The position numbers and the translations under genes are program-made. A DNA stretch of 37,171 bases from Pirellulaceae bacterium (GTDB taxonomy: Bacteria > Planctomycetota > Planctomycetia > Pirellulales > Pirellulaceae): assembly GCA_030748485.1 (NCBI GenBank), contig JASMLW010000123.1:1-37171 (forward strand), in the 5' to 3' direction. Below are positions 1 through 9,196 of the stretch, one piece after another. The notes below the pieces were generated by a model. That model was not told where the DNA came from. It did no database searches and saw only the letters and a program-made list of their open reading frames with translations. Each line of letters starts with the position of its first letter. The first letter of the stretch is position 1.

Positions 1-1236
1 GACCGCAACCTCGAGGACTTCCGTTTCCCAGTGCAGTACGTCAACCGACCGCACCTGAACTTCCGCGGCTACTGCGGGACGATCGCCAGCGGCATCGTTC
101 GCCGGGGCGATGAAGTGATGGTGTTGCCCTCGCGGAAGACGAGCCGCGTCGAGTCGATCGTCACCTACGAAGGCGAGCATGACGAGGCGTTCGCGCCCTT
201 GGCTGTGACGTTGACGTTGGAGGACGAGATCGACGTGAGTCGAGGCGACATGATTGTGCGGCCGGGCAACGTTCCCAAGGTTGCTCAAGACTTCGAAGCG
301 ATGGTCGTGTGGATGGCTGAGGAACAGATGGTTCCCGGCAAACAGTATCTCTTCAAACAATCGACCAGGACGACTCCCGGCGCTGTGACGACGATGCGGT
401 ATCAGGTTGACGTCAACACGCTTCACCGACGCGACGCGCCGACGTTGAGTCTCAACGAAATCGGTCGCTGCTCAGTTTCGGTTGACCAACCGCTGAATTG
501 GGACGGTTATCGCCGCAACCGCAGCACGGGGGCCTTTATCGTGATCGACCGGATCACCAACGTGACGGTCGGGGCCGGCATGATCCTGGATCGCGCGACG
601 GGCGACCAGAAACTCGATCATTGGGATGATGAACCGCGGAGCGCGTCGCTGCACCGCGAGGCGAGCGAAGTGACGGCCGACGAGCGGCGGGCCCGTTACG
701 GGCAGCAGCCGGTCACCGTATTGCTGACCGGATTGACAGGAGCCGGCAAGACAACACTCGCCAACGCGCTCGAACGGCGTCTGTTCGACAGCGGTCGCGC
801 CTCGGTGGTCCTCGACGGGCAGCATATGCGCCTGGGGATCAGCAAGGACCTGGGGTTTTCGAACGCGGATCGATCGGAGAACCTCCGCCGCAGCGCGGAG
901 GTCGCCAAGTTGATGAACGACGGCGGGCTGATTTGCATCGCCGCTTTTGTCGCCCCCAGCGAAGAAGTCAGGCAGCGGGCCAAAGTCGCCATCGGAGCCG
1001 ACCGAACGCTGATCGTTCATTTGGACGCCCCGTTGGAGGTCTGCCGCGAGCGCGACGCGGACGGCCACTACGAGAGAGCCGATTCGGGCGAATGGTCGGA
1101 CTTCCCTGGCGTCACAGCCCCGTACGAGTCGCCGGTCGACCCCGATCTCGTTCTGCAAACGGCTGAACTGAACATCGGTGAGTGCGTTGACCAGGTCGTC
1201 GACTTGCTCGTCGTCCGCGGATTCACTTCAGGCTGA
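1..1236 (+). CDS. cysNC: Bifunctional sulfate adenylyltransferase subunit 1 / APS kinase (CysNC), 5' truncated
   Basis: This is the C-terminal two thirds of a CysN-CysC fusion. It activates sulfate: the CysN GTPase, working with CysD, makes adenosine 5'-phosphosulfate, and CysC phosphorylates it to PAPS. The frame is already open at base 1. The first ~200 residues match the EF-Tu-like domains II and III of CysN (FPVQYVNRPHLNFRGYCGTI near the start). The APS kinase domain follows, with P-loop GLTGAGKTT encoded at 730-756, then LDGQHMR, KDLGFSNADRSEN and a C-terminal CRERDADGHYE segment. The CysN G domain and probably a cysD gene lie upstream, outside the window. The stop is TGA at 1234-1236. 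The family assignment is secure; only the true start is unseen. Confidence 0.95.
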   Translation, partial: DRNLEDFRFPVQYVNRPHLNFRGYCGTIASGIVRRGDEVMVLPSRKTSRVESIVTYEGEHDEAFAPLAVTLTLEDEIDVSRGDMIVRPGNVPKVAQDFEAMVVWMAEEQMVPGKQYLFKQSTRTTPGAVTTMRYQVDVNTLHRRDAPTLSLNEIGRCSVSVDQPLNWDGYRRNRSTGAFIVIDRITNVTVGAGMILDRATGDQKLDHWDDEPRSASLHREASEVTADERRARYGQQPVTVLLTGLTGAGKTTLANALERRLFDSGRASVVLDGQHMRLGISKDLGFSNADRSENLRRSAEVAKLMNDGGLICIAAFVAPSEEVRQRAKVAIGADRTLIVHLDAPLEVCRERDADGHYERADSGEWSDFPGVTAPYESPVDPDLVLQTAELNIGECVDQVVDLLVVRGFTSG

Positions 1237-1351
1237 TTCGCGGCTCAGATCGCCCTGCCGCCGCGCCCGGTTGCATCGCGCCGCCGAACCTTCATATTGA
1301 TGTCGTGTCCAAGGGAGGTCTGCGGGGACAACCAACACACGGCGGAACAGA

Positions 1352-3187
1352 ATGCAAGAGAGCAGTGACCATCGATTCCAGGTGGATTTGCGCGGTTTGA
1401 TCGATCTGCTCTCGCAGCATCTCTACAGCGAACCGACTGTCTTCGTTCGCGAGCTGCTGCAGAACAGCGTCGACGCCATTCAAGCTCGTCGGCGGCTCGA
1501 CCCAACGCTGGCCGGCTCGATTCAGATTGAGATCGTGGAGACGGACGAGCAGCCACCGACGCTGATCTTTCAAGACGACGGCGTCGGGCTGACGGAACTC
1601 GAGGCTCATCAGTTCTTGGCGACGATTGGCCAGTCGTCCAAGCGCGGGGACTTCTCACGGCGCCCGGAGGACTTTCTCGGCCAGTTCGGAATCGGCTTGT
1701 TGGCGTGCTTCATGGTGAGCGAAGAGATCGTCGTGATCACGCGGTCGGCGAGCGACGAAGCGAACTCGGCGGTCGAGTGGCGGGGCCGATCGGACGGCAC
1801 TTATGCAGTTCGACGTTTGGAGCGGGAAGCCCCGATCGGCACGCAGGTCTTCCTCCGCGCCAAGCCGTCGGCGATCGAACTGTTCGAGCCAGAGCGATTC
1901 GAACGATTGGCGCGTCATTACGGAGGTTTCCTCGAACCGGAGATCTCGCTCTCCGTCGGCGGAGGCTCGATCACGCTCAACGAGACGCCGCCCTGGGAAG
2001 CCGATCTGAGCGATCCGCGGACGCGCGACGACATCCTGCAATGGGCGATCGAGACGTTCGAGCGGCAGTTCCTCGACGTGATTCCGCTCCACACCGATGC
2101 GGGCGAAGTTGAGGGATTGGCGTTCGTGTTGGCGGCTCCCGTGCACAGCAATGCGCAACAGGCGCACCGCGTCTACCTCAAGAACATGTTGCTGTCGCAA
2201 CGAGCGACTAATCTGTTGCCGGACTGGGCGTTCTTCGTCCAATGCGTCGTCAACGCCCGCGGGTTGCGCCCGACCGCCTCTCGCGAGTCGTTCTATGAAG
2301 ACGATGCGCTGCATGCCGCTCGCGACGAGCTGGGAGCCGGGCTCCGCGGATACTTGATGCACATGGCCAGGCGCGAACCGCGACGCCTGCAAGAGCTGAT
2401 CGGCATTCACCACTTGTCGCTGAAGGCGCTGGCTCTGGAGGACGACGAATGTCTGCGGTTGTTCATCGATTGGTTTCCGTTCCAAACATCGCTGGGCTCG
2501 ATGACGTTCGGTGAATTCCGCCGCGAGAATCCGGTCATTCGCTACGTGACGACGGTCGAGCAGTTTCGTCAGATCTCACAAGTGGCGGCCTCGGAATCTC
2601 TGGCTGTGATCAACGCCGGGTACGTCTACGACAGTGACTTGCTCCAGCGACTGCCGAGCGTGATGGACGACATCGAGGTCTATCCGTTTCAAGTTGACGA
2701 GTTGTCAGACCGGTTTGAGCCGCTCGACATGGCGGAGCGCGATCAAGTTGCGCCGTTCGAACAGTTCGCCGACTCGGTCCTGCAACCGTACAAGTGCCTG
2801 GTGGAGGTGTCGAGATTTCGGCCAGTTGAATTGCCGGCTCTGTTTGTGACCAACGAGAACGCGGACTTCATGCGTTCAGTTGATGGATCGAAAGAGGTCG
2901 CCGATTCGCTGTGGTCGGGGATTCTCGACAACATCTCAGCGGACGCGGCGGCCACCGCGTACGCCCGGCTTCATCTGAATTTCGAAAACCCGCTGATTCG
3001 TCGTGTCGCCGCGATCACAGACCGCGAAGCTCAACGGCGCTGCATCGAGACACTCTACGTCCAATCGCTGCTATTGGGGCATTTCCCATTGCGCTCAAAC
3101 GAAGTCAAGTTGCTCAGCGCAGGACTGCTGGGCCTGATCAATTGGGCTTTGGACGCGTCGCAGGGGGAGGGAAGCAATCATGGATGA
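1352..3187 (+). CDS. HSP90-family (HtpG-like) chaperone ATPase
   Basis: A 611-residue protein of about HtpG length. The N-terminal GHKL ATP-binding domain is clear. The N-box has E34, N38 and D41 in ELLQNSVDA, followed by DDGVGL (75-80), the glycine-rich lid segment GQFGIGLLACF (110-120) and GT at 163-164. The middle domain keeps an HSP90-like segment at ~275-320 (VYLKNMLLS, GLRPTASRESFYED). The C-terminal third is divergent from E. coli HtpG, so this is better called an HSP90-family paralogue than htpG itself. It probably acts as an ATP-dependent cytosolic chaperone. The ATG at 1352 has no strong Shine-Dalgarno. The gene overlaps the next one by 8 bases (3180-3187), implying translational coupling. 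Confidence 0.88.
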   Translation: MQESSDHRFQVDLRGLIDLLSQHLYSEPTVFVRELLQNSVDAIQARRRLDPTLAGSIQIEIVETDEQPPTLIFQDDGVGLTELEAHQFLATIGQSSKRGDFSRRPEDFLGQFGIGLLACFMVSEEIVVITRSASDEANSAVEWRGRSDGTYAVRRLEREAPIGTQVFLRAKPSAIELFEPERFERLARHYGGFLEPEISLSVGGGSITLNETPPWEADLSDPRTRDDILQWAIETFERQFLDVIPLHTDAGEVEGLAFVLAAPVHSNAQQAHRVYLKNMLLSQRATNLLPDWAFFVQCVVNARGLRPTASRESFYEDDALHAARDELGAGLRGYLMHMARREPRRLQELIGIHHLSLKALALEDDECLRLFIDWFPFQTSLGSMTFGEFRRENPVIRYVTTVEQFRQISQVAASESLAVINAGYVYDSDLLQRLPSVMDDIEVYPFQVDELSDRFEPLDMAERDQVAPFEQFADSVLQPYKCLVEVSRFRPVELPALFVTNENADFMRSVDGSKEVADSLWSGILDNISADAAATAYARLHLNFENPLIRRVAAITDREAQRRCIETLYVQSLLLGHFPLRSNEVKLLSAGLLGLINWALDASQGEGSNHG

Positions 3188-4265
3188 GCAGTCTGATCCC
3201 GATCTCGCTTGGGAGTTGATCGACCGAGCCGAAGACCTGCCTCACGGTGAAATGCAGGTGCAGGTGGCCGAGGAGGCCGTCCGCGTGGCCGACGCTTCGC
3301 GCGACGAAGAGACGATGTTCGCCGCCCGCTTGTGCCTCGTCCAAGCGGCTGCGTTTGGCGGCGCCCGCGAACAAGTGCTCGTCGCCTTCTCGTGGTGCCT
3401 CGCCCGATATCGGGAGAATCGCGACGACTACGACCGCTTCAGCTACATATTGAATTGGTACTTTAAGTACGCTCTGCATGGGATCGACGAGTTCCCCAAC
3501 GTCGCCACTGAACAGACGGAGGATTTACTCGAGCAGATGTCCCAGTGTTACCAGGAATCGGGCTACTCGACTCGGCCGGTGCACTACTTGAGATTCTGCT
3601 TGTGGCGGAAGGCGGGCTTCACGAACCTGGCCGATCTGTTTGAGAAGTGGAAAAACGAGCCGCGCGATTCGATGGCCGATTGCATCGCCTGCGAAGCCGA
3701 TGAAGAGATCGAATACTACGAGTCGATCGGAGAGTTTGAGAAGGCGGTCGATTTCGCTCAACCCAACCTGAGAGGAGATCGCACGTGCGCTGAAGTTCCA
3801 CACCGCACTTTCGCCTACGTGCTCAGGCCGTTGTCGTTGCTGGATCGACATGACGAAGCCGACGAATGCCACGAGACGGGTTATCGCATGATTCGCAACA
3901 ACCCATCCTTCTTGCGACAGGTTGCGCTGCATATCGTCTTCCTGCTACACCGCGGCAACCGTCCCAAGGCCGTCGAGTTGTTTGAACGACACCTGCGGTG
4001 GGCGCTGGAGACACGTGAGATCCGCTCGCGACATTTCTTTTACTCCGCCGCCCGTCGATTGATGAGAGAATTGAAGACCGATTCCGCTACTCGACAAATG
4101 CGATTGCCCAATTCGTTCGAGTTGTTTTCGAAGTCGAGCTCATACGACTTGACTCAATTGACCGATTGGTTCGATCGGCAAGTGGAAACGGTGGGTGCGC
4201 AATTCAACCAACGCAACGGCAACGATTTCTACACCAGCGGATTGGTTGACACGCTCGAGTACTAG
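3180..4265 (+). CDS. Hypothetical alpha-solenoid (TPR-like) protein coupled to the HSP90 gene
   Basis: A 361-residue soluble protein with no signal peptide or membrane segment. It is largely helical and rich in paired amphipathic helices of TPR character, for example around residues 180-290 (EFEKAVDFAQ, RHDEADECHETGYRM, RPKAVELFERHLRWALE). I recognise no enzyme motif. The start ATG at 3180 lies inside the last codons of the HSP90 gene, preceded by a strong purine tract (GGGGGAGGG at ~3165-3173), so the two proteins are probably made in step. TPR proteins are classic HSP90 co-chaperones in eukaryotes, so a role as client adaptor or partner is a reasonable inference, not shown by sequence. Confidence 0.75.
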   Translation: MDEQSDPDLAWELIDRAEDLPHGEMQVQVAEEAVRVADASRDEETMFAARLCLVQAAAFGGAREQVLVAFSWCLARYRENRDDYDRFSYILNWYFKYALHGIDEFPNVATEQTEDLLEQMSQCYQESGYSTRPVHYLRFCLWRKAGFTNLADLFEKWKNEPRDSMADCIACEADEEIEYYESIGEFEKAVDFAQPNLRGDRTCAEVPHRTFAYVLRPLSLLDRHDEADECHETGYRMIRNNPSFLRQVALHIVFLLHRGNRPKAVELFERHLRWALETREIRSRHFFYSAARRLMRELKTDSATRQMRLPNSFELFSKSSSYDLTQLTDWFDRQVETVGAQFNQRNGNDFYTSGLVDTLEY

Positions 4266-4298
4266 CTGACGCTGGTCGTCACCGCTCGCTGGCGAATT

Positions 4299-5633
4299 CT
4301 AAACCGAAGCCTGAGTGAAGGACTCGCGCGACGCCGCGGCGTCCTTTCTCGCTAGTTGAGCAACCGCATTCTCGGCGGTTCCAACCGCGTCTTCGTGAAA
4401 CCCGTTTCCCCAGTAAGCGCCGCAGTAGTACGTCCGCCGTTGCCCGCTGATCTGGTTGACTCGTCGTTGAGCCGACTGGGAATCGGCGTTGAACACAGGC
4501 CGCCGGAAGCGGAGCGTGCGGATTACCTGATCGGGCGGTCGATGATCAGCGCTCATCGTAGTCAGCATCAATTGGCGCGGAGCGTCGCCGTTTTGTAGTT
4601 GTCGTTTCGAGGGTTCGGGAGATAACTCGTTCGACGGACCTGTCACTGTCGCAATCCGATAAGAAACGGCCACTCCGGCCCCGTCCTCCGACTGTCGATA
4701 ACGCCAACACAATGACGCTGGCGGGCGCGTGTCACGCTCGTGCTCCCAATGGATGTAGACATCTTGTGGCGCGAATTCAAAAGTTTCGAGCAACTCGCGT
4801 TCCTGTCGTGTGTGATCGGCCAGGATGCGCAGGGCGACGTCGGCGTGGACAGCGATCACCACCTGTTCAAATCGCTCCTTCGGGCGGTCGGCGAACTTGA
4901 GCAGTACGAACTGGTCGCTGCGTGCGATGGCTGTGACCGGACAGTTCAAGTGCACTCGATCGCGAAACGGCTCAGTCAAGTCGTTCAGGTAGGTGGTCGA
5001 ACCTCCGGCAAGTGTTCGACAGCTGACTGGACTATCCAGCTTCAACAATCCGTGGTTGTGCAGGAAGCTGACGAGGTTGGCCAGCGGGATGCGCTGTGCG
5101 TCCGCCCGGCGGACTGGAAAGATAGCCGCCGCCAACGGGTAGACGAACTGGTCGGCGAACGAGCGGCTATAGCGCCCGGCGCTGAGGAATTCGCCGAGCG
5201 AGTCGGAGCGGGAATTGATCGGGCGTTGCAGTTGCCGCCTCGTTTGGCGGGTGAATCGCACCCAATCAGGCACGAGACGATAGAACGAAGGAACGGCCAG
5301 ATTCATGGGGACGGCGAGAAGTTCGCGAAGAGACGCCCCGCGAACCTTCACGCCCGTTTGCGGATTGGAGATCTCGAAAGCGACCTCAATCTTTCGCGTG
5401 GAAGTGCGGAGCTCTTGCAGCAATCCCGTGAGCCGCGGGCAGGCAGTCTCGTTGAAGACCAAAAAACCGGCTTCGACTGGTTCTCGGATGTTTGCCGATT
5501 GTAACGACACGGACTGGACGTGCCCGCCAAACCGGTCACTGGCCTCAAACACGGAAACGTCGTGACCCTGCTCGGTCAATCGGCGGGCGGCCACCAAGCC
5601 GCTGATTCCCGCACCAACTACGGCGATCTTCAT
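4299..5633 (-). CDS. FAD/NAD-binding amine-oxidase-type oxidoreductase (COG2907-like)
   Basis: A 444-residue flavoprotein. The N-terminus MKIAVVGAGISGL is a Rossmann dinucleotide fold (GxGxxG at 7-12, acidic residue E30 ending strand 2). It is followed by the RFGGH motif and, at the C-terminus, YYCGAYWGNGFHEDAV, which closes the FAD site. The central pattern (GFLVFNE, SLGEFL, FLHNHGLL, RTLAGGST, VVIAVHADVALRIL) matches the predicted NAD/FAD-binding amine oxidase-like family COG2907, related to protoporphyrinogen oxidase and phytoene desaturase. Its substrate is unknown; relatives often sit beside cyclopropane-fatty-acid-type methyltransferases, absent here. An upstream start at 5864 is possible, but the ATG at 5633 is chosen: it begins the fold directly and follows a GGAG ribosome site. 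Confidence 0.85.
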   Translation of the reverse strand: MKIAVVGAGISGLVAARRLTEQGHDVSVFEASDRFGGHVQSVSLQSANIREPVEAGFLVFNETACPRLTGLLQELRTSTRKIEVAFEISNPQTGVKVRGASLRELLAVPMNLAVPSFYRLVPDWVRFTRQTRRQLQRPINSRSDSLGEFLSAGRYSRSFADQFVYPLAAAIFPVRRADAQRIPLANLVSFLHNHGLLKLDSPVSCRTLAGGSTTYLNDLTEPFRDRVHLNCPVTAIARSDQFVLLKFADRPKERFEQVVIAVHADVALRILADHTRQERELLETFEFAPQDVYIHWEHERDTRPPASLCWRYRQSEDGAGVAVSYRIATVTGPSNELSPEPSKRQLQNGDAPRQLMLTTMSADHRPPDQVIRTLRFRRPVFNADSQSAQRRVNQISGQRRTYYCGAYWGNGFHEDAVGTAENAVAQLARKDAAASRESFTQASV

Positions 5634-5851
5634 CGCGAGTTTCTCCAAGCGGTCGGTCTGACCGCGTTTCGGTCTCGAGTCAAACGTAGCACACTGCGTG
5701 CGGTGAGAGGGGGCCGAAAAGCTCGGCGCCGGTTGATGCGGGCCGCCGGCTGAGCCGCTACGATAGTCGTCCGCTTCGATGATTAGGCGCTCGAACAACG
5801 CGCTCCAAGCAACTCGCTCTAAGCAACGCGCTCTCCAGACGGTCTTTGACG

Positions 5852-7126
5852 ATGGGCAAACCACTCGCGGCGAACCAAGACGAGCCGTCTCGGCGGTGGT
5901 GTGCTGCGCTGCTCGCCGTGTTGCTCTTCGCCACGCTTCTGAACTACGCCAATCGCTTCACATTCACACAGAACGCCATTCCAATTCAGGAGTTCTTTGG
6001 AGCGAATGAGCAGCAGTACGGCGAGGTGGCGAGCCTGTTCGGGCTTGGCTTTGCGTGCGGCGGTTTGGTTTTCGGCATCTTGGCCGACACGGTCAGCATT
6101 TGGATTCTCTATCCTCTCGTTGTCGTGATCTGGTCGCTCGCCGGATTCTACTCGGCGGAGGTCGAGTCGCTCGTCGGTTTGAAGGCGTGCCGATTTGTGC
6201 TGGGGCTGTTTGAGGCTGGGCATTGGCCGTGCGCGTTGCGAACGACGCAGCGGGTGTTCCGACCTCAGTTTCGCACTTGGGGAAACAGCATCTTGCAAAG
6301 CGGCGCCTCGCTGGGCGCGGTGCTGACGCCGCAGTTGGTGTTGGCGCTCTACGTGTGGGATCCGGGAATGTGGCGTTACGCCTTTTACATCGTGGGCGCA
6401 TTCGGACCGATTTGGGCCATTTCATGGTTCTCGATTGTGCGGCCGAGTCACTTGCGGCGACCGGTGATTCAAACGGATGAGACGAGCGCCGATGTGGGGC
6501 GCAGTGAGGAGCTTCAGGAGATCCCTTTCTATCGCGTGTTCCTGACTCAGCGGTGGTGGGTCTTGTTGGCCGTGGTCATCTGCATCAATACACTTTGGCA
6601 CTACGTGCGGGTGTGGATGCCGTTAATGCTTGAGAAGGATCACGGCTACGACCGCGTCTTCATCCAAAACTTTACGTCGGTCTACTACTTGTGCACTTTT
6701 TTCGGCAGTCTCGTCTCAGGCGCGGCGACCGTTGTGCTCTGTCGCCGCGGCTGTAACGTGCACACGAGTCGGCTGTGGGTTTTCGCCGTATTCGGCCTGA
6801 TGGCGTCGTTCTCTATTCCGGCGGCTTTTCTTGCGCGGGGACCGCTGCTGTTGGGTTCGCTGCTGATCGTGGCGTTCGGATCGCTGGGGTTGTTTCCCGT
6901 ATACTATTCGTTGAATCAGGAGATTTCGGCGAAGAATCAAGGCAAAGTCGGTGGGTCACTTGGGTTCTCAACATGGCTGATACTGTTCTTTGTGCATCAA
7001 CAGGTCGGGGCGATTGTCGACGCCAATCCAGCCAACCGTCCGTACCTGATGGCCACTGTCGGACTCGGGCCGATCATCGCCTTCATCGTGTTGGTCGCTT
7101 GCTGGGGTCGGCGACCGACCCGCTAA
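5852..7126 (+). CDS. MFS transporter, anion:cation symporter (ACS)-like
   Basis: A ~424-residue inner-membrane transporter with about 12 hydrophobic segments. The first begins at AALLAVLLFATLLNYANRF. The segment GLGFACGGLVFGILAD carries the loop 2-3 region, and FVLGLFEAGHWPCALR resembles the GxxEAGxxP signature of the ACS/hexuronate-glucarate group (ExuT, GudP). The substrate is therefore likely an organic acid or sugar acid, but this is inference from family resemblance. The ATG at 5852 is preferred over an in-frame TTG at 5846; neither has a clear Shine-Dalgarno. It is divergent from the FAD oxidoreductase, and the following exported phosphatase starts only ~24 bases after its stop. Confidence 0.88.
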   Translation: MGKPLAANQDEPSRRWCAALLAVLLFATLLNYANRFTFTQNAIPIQEFFGANEQQYGEVASLFGLGFACGGLVFGILADTVSIWILYPLVVVIWSLAGFYSAEVESLVGLKACRFVLGLFEAGHWPCALRTTQRVFRPQFRTWGNSILQSGASLGAVLTPQLVLALYVWDPGMWRYAFYIVGAFGPIWAISWFSIVRPSHLRRPVIQTDETSADVGRSEELQEIPFYRVFLTQRWWVLLAVVICINTLWHYVRVWMPLMLEKDHGYDRVFIQNFTSVYYLCTFFGSLVSGAATVVLCRRGCNVHTSRLWVFAVFGLMASFSIPAAFLARGPLLLGSLLIVAFGSLGLFPVYYSLNQEISAKNQGKVGGSLGFSTWLILFFVHQQVGAIVDANPANRPYLMATVGLGPIIAFIVLVACWGRRPTR

Positions 7127-7149
7127 TTCGCGCCCCGTCTTTGTTCACT

Positions 7150-8247
7150 GTGCGGGCGGCGAGCGCGACTGTCACTATTGCGTTGGCGGCGCTGTTGGCC
7201 TCCGTCGCCAGCGCAGCCGACGACGAGTTGGCCGCCGATGAGGACGCGCTGTTTTTTCCGACCTCCGCCCGTCTCGATGAGTCTCGCCAGAATTGGGTGG
7301 TGCCCATTCGAGGTTGGGTGTACGAGCCCGACGACAACCGGATTACTCGCGCCGCTCTCGAACGGGCCGTGCGTTTGACGATCGGCGTTGGGTCGCAGAA
7401 CCCAATGGCGCAGCGAATCCGCCGGCAAGTCGGTTGGTTCGCCGTCGACAATGAGCGGGGCAAGCAGCTGTCGATCAGACTCGGCGACGGGCTGATGCGA
7501 ACAAGTCCGCCGACTGGCGCGGACGGACATTTCAATTTCGAGGTGAGCGTTCCGCGCGGCGGCGCCGAACGTTTGGCGAAAGACGGCTGGCTGACGTTTT
7601 CGACGATCGCGGCTGACGGTCGACAGTTTCGCGGCCGCGCGCAGCTGATCCAACCCCATGGCGTCACCGTCTTGAGCGATGTCGACGACACGATCAAGAT
7701 TTCCGCGGTCCAAGATCGGCTCGAACTGTTGCGCAATACGTTCGCTCGCGAACCGAAAGCGACGGCGGGAGCGGCGGCTGCGTTTCGCGCCTGGCGTTCG
7801 CGCGGCGCGAAGGTGCACTTTCTCTCGGGTAGTCCCTGGCATCTGTACCCGTTGTTCGACGAGCTGCTGGCGTCGAAGGATTTCCCCGCCGCGTCCTTCG
7901 ATCTTCGCCAATACCGCATCAAGAACATCACTCAGCTTTATCACTTGGCCGACACGGTGGCCTTCAAGACTGCAGTGATCAAGCGATTGCTCAAGCAGTT
8001 TCCACAGCGATCCTTTGTGATGATTGGCGATTCGGGCCAGCACGACCCGGAGATTTACGCCGCCGCCGCGCGGGCTCATCCACAGCAGGTGATCGGCGTC
8101 TTCATTCGAAAAGTCAACGGTGACCAGGAGCAGCGATTCGCCGAGGCATTCGAGGGCGTCGACGTCTCAAAATGGCAAGCGTTCGATCATTACGAGGAAA
8201 TCGAAGAGCGCGTCGCCGCTTTGATCCAAAAGAACGCGGCTCCCTAG
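7150..8247 (+). CDS. Exported App1-like phosphatidate phosphatase domain protein (DUF2183)
   Basis: A ~365-residue protein with an N-terminal signal peptide (hydrophobic ATVTIALAALLASVASA, cleavage after ASA). The C-terminal half is the App1/DUF2183 HAD-type phosphatase domain. The catalytic DVDDT motif is at residues 177-181 (7678-7692), FLSGSPWHLYPLFDE follows, and the acidic HAD motif FVMIGDSGQHD contains D294. In yeast App1 this domain dephosphorylates phosphatidic acid; bacterial relatives are exported and their substrate is not settled. An open frame extends back into the MFS gene, but its translation there is not protein-like. GTG 7150 gives a normal 22-residue signal peptide, and TTG 7141 is an alternative. 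No clear Shine-Dalgarno is visible. Confidence 0.82.
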   Translation: MRAASATVTIALAALLASVASAADDELAADEDALFFPTSARLDESRQNWVVPIRGWVYEPDDNRITRAALERAVRLTIGVGSQNPMAQRIRRQVGWFAVDNERGKQLSIRLGDGLMRTSPPTGADGHFNFEVSVPRGGAERLAKDGWLTFSTIAADGRQFRGRAQLIQPHGVTVLSDVDDTIKISAVQDRLELLRNTFAREPKATAGAAAAFRAWRSRGAKVHFLSGSPWHLYPLFDELLASKDFPAASFDLRQYRIKNITQLYHLADTVAFKTAVIKRLLKQFPQRSFVMIGDSGQHDPEIYAAAARAHPQQVIGVFIRKVNGDQEQRFAEAFEGVDVSKWQAFDHYEEIEERVAALIQKNAAP

Positions 8248-8287
8248 GGCGACGAAACACCTCGATCACCAGCGAAGCAACCGGTTC

Positions 8288-8761
8288 ATGGCGCCATTTG
8301 ACGAGGACGTTCCGCAATCCGACGCCGAGTCGAGCCGTTCTCTGGCGGCCGCCATCGTGTCGCGGCCCTCCGCGTCGCTGATCATCCTGTCGCTCTTGTC
8401 GATTGCGACGGTCAGCATTTCCGCCGCATTTGATTTCGCTGCTGTTGCCGGTCGCGCCGACGAGCCGCGAGAGGCCTGGATGATTTTCTCGCACCAGCAA
8501 CAGCGGACCGGTCGATTCGCGGCGAGCGTAGCGCTGGTCGGCTTCAACATCGTCACACTGGTCGGCGCGATCAAGATGCGGTCGCTGCGCAGTTATCGAT
8601 GGGCGATGGCCGCCTGCGGAATCGCCTCCACTCCATGCATTGCGCCCTGCTACCTGCTGTCGATTCCGTTCGGCCTGTGGGGAATTCTCGTGCTCGGCAA
8701 GCCTGAAGTGAGGCGAGCTTTCCGCGAGTCGCAAGCAGAAGCGTCGCAATCGGCGGGATGA
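8288..8761 (+). CDS. Small integral membrane protein, unknown function
   Basis: A 157-residue protein with about three hydrophobic segments: residues ~30-50 (LIILSLLSIATVSISAAF), ~80-97 (SVALVGFNIVTLVG) and a long one at ~107-137 (ACGIASTPCIAPCYLLSIPFGLWGIL). It has a short charged tail ending KPEVRRAFRE. This layout recurs in planctomycete small membrane proteins, where the final glycine/proline-rich hairpin is followed by a PEVRxAF-like tail. I know no function for them. It starts 40 bases after the App1-like gene and may be cotranscribed with it. The stop is TGA at 8759-8761, immediately before the tandem repeats. Confidence 0.7.
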   Translation: MAPFDEDVPQSDAESSRSLAAAIVSRPSASLIILSLLSIATVSISAAFDFAAVAGRADEPREAWMIFSHQQQRTGRFAASVALVGFNIVTLVGAIKMRSLRSYRWAMAACGIASTPCIAPCYLLSIPFGLWGILVLGKPEVRRAFRESQAEASQSAG

Positions 8762-8769
8762 GTCGACAG

Positions 8770-9196
8770 TAGGTCCCGCCTGCCGGGCGGGACTTCGCGA
8801 CGAAGTCGCGACAACGGACGCTCCACTTGCTACAGCGGGGCGATTTGATTCGACGCTGAGCACGAATCTCGCGGTTGATTCTGGGTCAACCCGCATTCGA
8901 CGGCCACTAGGTCCCGCCTGCCGGGCGGGACTTCGCGACGAAGTCGCGACAACGGACGTTCCACTTGCTACAGCGGAGCGATTTGATTCGACGCTGAGCA
9001 CGAATCTCGCGATCGATTTTGGGTTAACCCGCATTCGACGGCCAGTAGGTCCCGCCTGCCGGGCGGGACTTCGCGACGAAGTCGCGACAACGGACGCTCC
9101 ACTTGCTACAGCGGGGCTTAACACAGCGGGGCGATTTGATTCGACGCTGAGCACGAATCTCGCGATCGATTTTGGGTCAACCGGCATTCGACGGCC
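8770..9196 (+). repeat. Three tandem copies of a 138-bp repeat with two hairpins each
   Basis: Copies begin at 8770, 8908 and 9046 with TAGGTCCCGCCTG; the period is exactly 138 bases. Each copy opens with two consecutive palindromes: GTCCCGCC paired with GGCGGGAC across a 5-base loop, then TCGCGAC paired with GTCGCGA across GAA. A less palindromic segment follows, ending near CATTCGACGGCC. Copies are nearly identical. The third carries an extra ~15 bases (CTTAACACAGCGGGG, a local duplication) near 9116-9130. The unit length is a multiple of 3, so frames stay open through it and produce spurious repetitive translations. These repeats fill most of the 578-base gap between 8761 and 9340. Confidence 0.93.

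Noticed and set aside
1655-2485. Long minus-strand frame antisense to the HSP90 gene (also 472-1158 antisense to cysNC)
   Set aside because: Typical shadow frames in GC-rich coding DNA; the sense-strand proteins carry clear family motifs and the antisense ones do not.
5634-5864. N-terminal extension of the FAD oxidoreductase to 5864
   Set aside because: The extra 77 residues are not protein-like and lie before the Rossmann strand; the ATG at 5633 has a GGAG site.
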